Positions 60,331 through 64,000 of a DNA stretch of 64,000 nucleotides are shown one piece after another. The notes below the pieces were generated by a model. The model saw nothing but the letters and a program-made list of their open reading frames with translations. It made no database searches and was not told where the DNA came from. Numbering within the stretch: position 1 is the first letter of the stretch; each line of letters starts with the position of its first letter. Origin of the DNA: Actinomadura viridilutea. Lineage in GTDB: Bacteria > Actinomycetota > Actinomycetes > Streptosporangiales > Streptosporangiaceae. The stretch lies in assembly GCA_003001795.1 (NCBI GenBank), contig PVNI01000011.1, positions 62,001 to 126,000 of the forward strand, written 5' to 3'. The translations under genes were made by a program, and so were the position numbers.

Positions 60331-60891
60331 GTGTTCGCTGTCGCCCTGGGAGACGGCGCGGAGTTGCGCCCGCTGGAGCCGTGGCAGGCGGAGGAGTTCC
60401 TCGCGCACGGCGAGCGGGCGCGTCCGGACATCGTCGACTGGATCCCCTGGGCCGCGCGGGTGAGGGACGTCGAATCCGCCCGGGCGTTCCTGCGCGCCTA
60501 CGCCGACCGGCAGGCCGCTGACAAGGGCCGCCTCTACGGGATCTGGGTGGACGGCGTGCTGCGGGGCGGCACCGCGTTCCGGACGTTCGACGTGCAGGCG
60601 GGCGTCTGCGAGATCGGGGTCTGGCTGGAGGCCGCGGCGCGGGGCCGCGGCCTGGTCACCCGCGCCGTCCGGCACATGATCGACTGGGCGGTGGGGGAGC
60701 GCGGCATGACGCGCGTGGAGTGGCGGTGCGCGCCCGACAACACGCGCAGCCAGGCCGTCGCCAAGCGGCTCGGCATGCGCTACGAGGGGACGCGGCGGCG
60801 CGCGTTCCTCGTCAACGGAGAACGCCGGGACGAGCAGATCTGGTCGCTGCTCGCCGAGGAGTGGACGGCGGCGAACAAGGCGGAAGCCTAG
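60331..60891 (+). CDS. GNAT acetyltransferase, RimJ/RimL type
   Basis: A 186-residue N-acetyltransferase like ribosomal-protein acetylating enzymes (ELRPLEPWQAEEFLAHGERA; GVWLEAAARGRGLVTRAVRH; CAPDNTRSQAVAKRLGMRYE). The GTG at 60331 follows GGAGG; 60310 is less likely. It converges with and overlaps the Tm-1-like gene by 4 bp. Confidence 0.9.
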   Translation: MFAVALGDGAELRPLEPWQAEEFLAHGERARPDIVDWIPWAARVRDVESARAFLRAYADRQAADKGRLYGIWVDGVLRGGTAFRTFDVQAGVCEIGVWLEAAARGRGLVTRAVRHMIDWAVGERGMTRVEWRCAPDNTRSQAVAKRLGMRYEGTRRRAFLVNGERRDEQIWSLLAEEWTAANKAEA

Positions 60892-62138
60892 GGCGCCGTG
60901 CGGGTCGCGCCGGCCGGGAGCCGGGCGCCCGTGATCAGCTCGTGCAGGCGGTCGGCCATGGCCGCGCCGAAGGCGGGGTCGTTGAGGTGGGTGTCCAGCT
61001 CGACGATCTCCACGGCGGAGCCGCGCAGGCCGTCGCGCACCGCGTCGAACAGCACGGCGTCGGTGGACGGCGAGTGGTACGGCCCGCCGGGGCCGCTCAG
61101 CGTGGACAGGCCGCGCAGCGGCAGGAACAGCGAGGTCGGGCCGGCGGCCCCGCGGAGCCTGGCCGCGACGCGGCGGCCCAGCTCGGCGCACTCCTGCGGG
61201 GTCGTGCGGATCACCGTGACCGACGGGTTGTGCACGTGGACGTGCCGGTCCCGGAACCGCTCCGGCACCCGCGGTCCGAACTTGGCCATGTCGAGGGCGC
61301 CCAGGCTCACCACCTGCGGCAGGCCGTGGCGGCCCGCGCCGCGCAGCCGGTCCGGACCGGCCGCGCCGACGCCCCCGACCAGCTCGGTCGACAGCTCCAG
61401 CAGCGTGGCGTCCAGGACGCCCGCGAACGCGCCGCCGCCGGTCATCTCCTCGAACGAGCGCCCGCCCGCGCCCGTGGCGTGGAACACCAGCGTCTCGTAG
61501 CCGAGGTCGGCGAGGCGGCGTGCGGCGGCGCGCACGCCCGGGGTCGTGACGCCCGCCATCGTCGCGCCGATCAGCGGCCGGTCGTCCGGCGGGGCGGGCC
61601 GGCCCGCGGCGAAGCCCGCCGCCATCCCCGAGATCGCGTCGGCGGCGTTGGCGAGGATCGGCAGGGAGACGCGGTTCAGCCCGGCCACGTCCACGACCGT
61701 GTACATCAGCGTCAGGTCCGAGCCGCCGACGTAGGGGGACACGTCGCCCGACGCCATGCTCGACACCAGCAGCTTCGGCACGCCCAGCGGCAGCGCCCGC
61801 ATCGCCGCGGCGGAGATCGACGAGTTGCCGCTGCCGCCGACCGACGCCACGCCGTGCAGCCGGCCCTCCTCGTACAGGCGCGTCACGATCCGGGCGGCGC
61901 CGCGCGCCATCGCCGCCACGGCCACGCCGCGGTCGCCCTGCGCGCGCAGCTCGGCCAGGGTGGTGCCGGCGGCGCGGGCGACCTCCTCGCGCGGGACGTC
62001 GGCGACGGTCTGCGGTTCGTCCAGGACCCCGGTGTCGACGAGGATCACCGCGTTGCCCAGCCGGACGAGCCGCTCCCGCAGCCACGCGTGCTCGGCGCCC
62101 TTGGTGTCCAGCGTCCCGAGAAGTACGACGGTCGGCAT
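60888..62138 (-). CDS. Tm-1-like ATP-binding domain protein (UPF0261)
   Basis: A 416-residue protein matching the family of the tomato Tm-1 resistance protein and bacterial UPF0261 homologues. Features include PTVVLLGTLDTKGAEHAWLR at the start and the ATP-related SVGGSGNSSISAAAMRALP. Bacterial members are often next to TIM-barrel signal-transduction proteins, absent here. Function unknown. ATG 62138 is preferred to GTG 62147. Confidence 0.85.
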   Translation of the reverse strand: MPTVVLLGTLDTKGAEHAWLRERLVRLGNAVILVDTGVLDEPQTVADVPREEVARAAGTTLAELRAQGDRGVAVAAMARGAARIVTRLYEEGRLHGVASVGGSGNSSISAAAMRALPLGVPKLLVSSMASGDVSPYVGGSDLTLMYTVVDVAGLNRVSLPILANAADAISGMAAGFAAGRPAPPDDRPLIGATMAGVTTPGVRAAARRLADLGYETLVFHATGAGGRSFEEMTGGGAFAGVLDATLLELSTELVGGVGAAGPDRLRGAGRHGLPQVVSLGALDMAKFGPRVPERFRDRHVHVHNPSVTVIRTTPQECAELGRRVAARLRGAAGPTSLFLPLRGLSTLSGPGGPYHSPSTDAVLFDAVRDGLRGSAVEIVELDTHLNDPAFGAAMADRLHELITGARLPAGATRTAP

Positions 62139-62193
62139 GCACGCCACTGTCCAGAAGCGGCGCCCCGGCCCGCAAGGCGCGCGCCGCGATCGG

Positions 62194-63618
62194 TCAGGGC
62201 GGCGGCACCGGCAGGGGACGGTCGAGCGCGGTCAGGGTCAGCAGCACCAGCGCCGCCGTCCAGCCCAGCGGCGCCACCCCGGCCTGGCGTCCCTTGGCGT
62301 CCACCTTCTCCGGCAGCGCGCCCAGCGACGTGCGGTGCCGGGCCAGCCAGTCCAGGCGCGCCCGGGCCTCGTCCGTGCGGCCCGCCGACGCGGCGGCCAG
62401 CGCGAACATCGCCGTCTCCGGCGTCCACGCCACGGTCCGGTTGCCCGCCCACTTCTCGCCGGGCAGGACGCCGCCGTTCGGCAGCCTGAGCCGCGCGGCC
62501 GCGTTCAGCACCGCCGCGTCCACGCCCGGGTCCTGCGGCGCGAACGGCGGCGCGACGAAGGTCACGGAGGTGTCCATGCGGCCGCCGCGTATCGGCGACC
62601 GCGGATAGCCGTAGGGGGCGAACCGCCGCGCCACCGCGTCCGACAGCCGCCGCGCGGCCTCCTGCCAGCGCAGCTCCCGCTGCTCGTCGCCGCGCTCGCG
62701 CGCCAGGGCGGCCGCCGCGCGCAGCCCCGCCAGCATCGGCCCGACCACGCCCAGGGTGGGGCTGTCGGGGTCCTGTTCGGTGCTCGGCGAGCGCTCGAAG
62801 TAGTCCGACGACGGCGGGGGCAGGCCCTCAGAGTCGAGCGACCGCGCCATCCGGTCGGCGGCGCGCGCCACCATCCGCCACAGCTCCGGCTGCCGTCCCG
62901 TCCGGGCCGGGTCCTGCGTGTGGACGAGCCAGCTCGCCCACACGACCCAGCCCAGCGAGTCCAGCTGCGGGGCGCGGCCGTCGGTGACCGCGCGGCCGTC
63001 GGGGTGGTACCGGGCGGCCCACCGGCCGTCGTCGGTCTGCACGCTCTCCAGGAACCGCAGCACCTGCCGCGCCTCGTGGGCGTGGCCGGTGACGGCGAAC
63101 GCCGCCGCCGCGAACGCCGCGTCCCGGGGCCAGGCGTACCGCCACGGCCCGTACCAGGACGCGAGCGACGCCCCGTTGGGACGGGTCAGCAGCCGCAGGT
63201 CGAGCAGCGCCCGCTCGGCCATCTCCCGGTCGAGCGGCGTCCGCCCCGGGACCGTGCCGCGGGCCAGCCACCGCCGGTCGGACCGCACGGCCTGCGCCAC
63301 CCGCGGATCGGACGCCGGGACCGTGACGGCCGTCTCGCCGCCGAGCGGCACGAGCCGCACCCGGCCGTCCCGCAGCAGCACCACCGAGCTGCCCGGCAGG
63401 TACGCGGCGCCGTCCTCGTCGTCGGGGTTCAGCGGCACCCCGGCGAACGGCCATCCGCCGCCGCCCACGAGCCCCGGGCTGTGCCACCCGGGTCCGGCCG
63501 CGCTGGGCATGCGCGCCCCGCAGGTGGCCGCCAGCCCCGCGACGAGCAGCATCGCCACCGCGCGCCGCACCTTGCGCGGACCGCCGGCCCGCGCAACCCC
63601 CTGCTGGTCCTCGGCCAC
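62194..63618 (-). CDS. Exported GH15/glucoamylase-like (alpha/alpha-barrel) protein
   Basis: A 474-residue protein. Residues 15-40 form a signal peptide (RRAVAMLLVAGLAATCGARM), possibly with an acylated Cys. The rest is an (alpha/alpha)6 glycosidase-like repeat: SWYGPWRYAWPRDAAFAAAA (as in glucoamylases), a helix-rich middle and RTVAWTPETAMFALAAA with the later catalytic-type Glu. Substrate unknown; trehalose, glucans or other alpha-glucosides are typical. GTG 63618 follows GGGGAGAAGGGG. Confidence 0.8.
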   Translation of the reverse strand: MAEDQQGVARAGGPRKVRRAVAMLLVAGLAATCGARMPSAAGPGWHSPGLVGGGGWPFAGVPLNPDDEDGAAYLPGSSVVLLRDGRVRLVPLGGETAVTVPASDPRVAQAVRSDRRWLARGTVPGRTPLDREMAERALLDLRLLTRPNGASLASWYGPWRYAWPRDAAFAAAAFAVTGHAHEARQVLRFLESVQTDDGRWAARYHPDGRAVTDGRAPQLDSLGWVVWASWLVHTQDPARTGRQPELWRMVARAADRMARSLDSEGLPPPSSDYFERSPSTEQDPDSPTLGVVGPMLAGLRAAAALARERGDEQRELRWQEAARRLSDAVARRFAPYGYPRSPIRGGRMDTSVTFVAPPFAPQDPGVDAAVLNAAARLRLPNGGVLPGEKWAGNRTVAWTPETAMFALAAASAGRTDEARARLDWLARHRTSLGALPEKVDAKGRQAGVAPLGWTAALVLLTLTALDRPLPVPPP

Positions 63619-63990
63619 CGCCCCTTCTCCCCTTCTTCACCCCGCGTCAAAGCAAGGCGAAGCCAAGTACACCAAAGGAGACGCCCGCGATTCACCTCCC
63701 GTAGGGCGAAAGCGACATCCTTCTCAGGTGCCATTTCCGTCACGGCAGGGGACGGCGACCACACACCCGCGCTGATCAGGGCGGACGTCCCGCTCGCGAA
63801 CACCGCCCGGGACGTGTCACCATGGCGGAGATCCCGTGCAGAGGCTTCCCCCTGTCGTCCGGTCACTCTTTGTGAGGGGCTAGGCTGCATCGACGGAGCG
63901 GACCGCAGGGTGTGGCGGCCGCACGGACCCCCGTGTTCACACCCCCACTCGCGCGGTCATCAGCTGTCGATCCGTAACAAGGGACGCCTC
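63619..63990. promoter_or_regulatory. Intergenic region with -10-like box for the next operon
   Basis: Between the divergent GH15-like gene and the next plus-strand gene. TAGGCT (63881-63886) is a good actinobacterial -10, but no convincing -35 precedes it. An 8-bp inverted repeat ACGTCCCG/CGGGACGT is at 63785 and 63808. AAGGGA (63979-63984) is a ribosome site for the GTG at 63991. Confidence 0.45.
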
Positions 63991-64000
63991 GTGGACCTGT
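63991..64000 (+). CDS. sucC: First codons of a gene, probably sucC
   Basis: GTG GAC CTG T follows AAGGGA at 6 bases and runs off the right edge. Actinobacterial succinyl-CoA synthetase beta subunits usually begin M-D-L-F-E-Y-Q, and sucC commonly lies some distance downstream of pcrA in actinomycetes. Only ten bases are visible, so identity is an inference from context. Confidence 0.3.

Noticed and set aside
59128..62175. 1015-codon minus-strand frame across four genes
   Set aside because: It crosses the endonuclease, GNAT and Tm-1 genes in a shadow frame, with no recognisable domain.

Overview
The window is a stretch of very G+C-rich chromosome with strong G/C bias at third codon positions, frequent GTG and TTG starts and dense packing of genes on both strands. 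The order groES - groEL (His-rich tail) - sigD/shbA-type sigma factor - anti-sigma-D protein - DUF5319 - guaB - guaB3 - glpD - choD-like GMC oxidase - guaA matches the conserved actinobacterial 'sigD-guaB' neighbourhood. An F420-type luciferase-like oxidoreductase, a CIRCE element, a form II CO-dehydrogenase operon and a CelR/CebR-type operator also point to an actinomycete. I infer Streptosporangiales, probably Thermomonosporaceae (Actinomadura-like). The family-level guess is inference only. No rRNA, tRNA or insertion sequence was recognised.

Layout. 1-5 kb: partial methyltransferase, groES/groEL under CIRCE control, sigma factor/anti-sigma pair. 5-8.3 kb: purine synthesis (guaB, guaB3), with a strongly initiated 25-codon leader ORF running into guaB. 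8.3-15.5 kb: glpD, a TetR regulator, an aldehyde dehydrogenase/GMC oxidoreductase operon and a secreted M43-like metalloprotease. Two similar dyad sites flank the TetR gene. 15.7-19 kb: guaA and a DUF1772/LysR divergent pair around a near-perfect palindrome. 19-22 kb: peroxide defence (ahpC-ahpD, divergent oxyR; oxyR has only a non-canonical ATC where its start should be). 22-28 kb: envelope/teichoic-acid-like functions (a 1162-residue glycosyltransferase plus CDP-glycerol glycerophosphotransferase, a methyltransferase, a polytopic membrane protein).

28-33 kb: coxS-coxL-coxM-coxG, a form II molybdenum hydroxylase operon with a membrane-anchored CoxG. 33-37 kb: a GNAT gene behind a perfect TGGGAGCGCTCCCA operator, a short degenerate type I-E CRISPR array without cas genes, a histidine phosphatase and a Tat-exported PhoD. 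37-42 kb: a cysteine-dioxygenase-like gene behind a cysteine-codon-rich leader peptide, an SLC13-type permease, glycerate kinase and a dicarboxylate symporter. 42-46 kb: envelope-stress-like module (PspC/toastrack protein divergent from a PspC histidine kinase and its LuxR-type regulator). 46-52 kb: small enzymes and a dhaKLM operon. 52-59 kb: pcrA, TetR-MaoC divergent from an alcohol dehydrogenase, and a leaderless ArsR-type regulator leading an AHSA1/DHFR-like operon. 59-64 kb: secreted endonuclease/phosphatase, GNAT, Tm-1-like protein, GH15-like protein and the first codons of what is probably sucC.

The most notable regulatory signals are the Cys leader peptide, the CelR/CebR box, the guaB leader ORF, the paired TetR-like operators, and a recurring pattern of triplicated 13-15 bp tandem repeats at or just after gene ends. 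No large novel defence or biosynthetic system was recognised; the interest lies in regulation.
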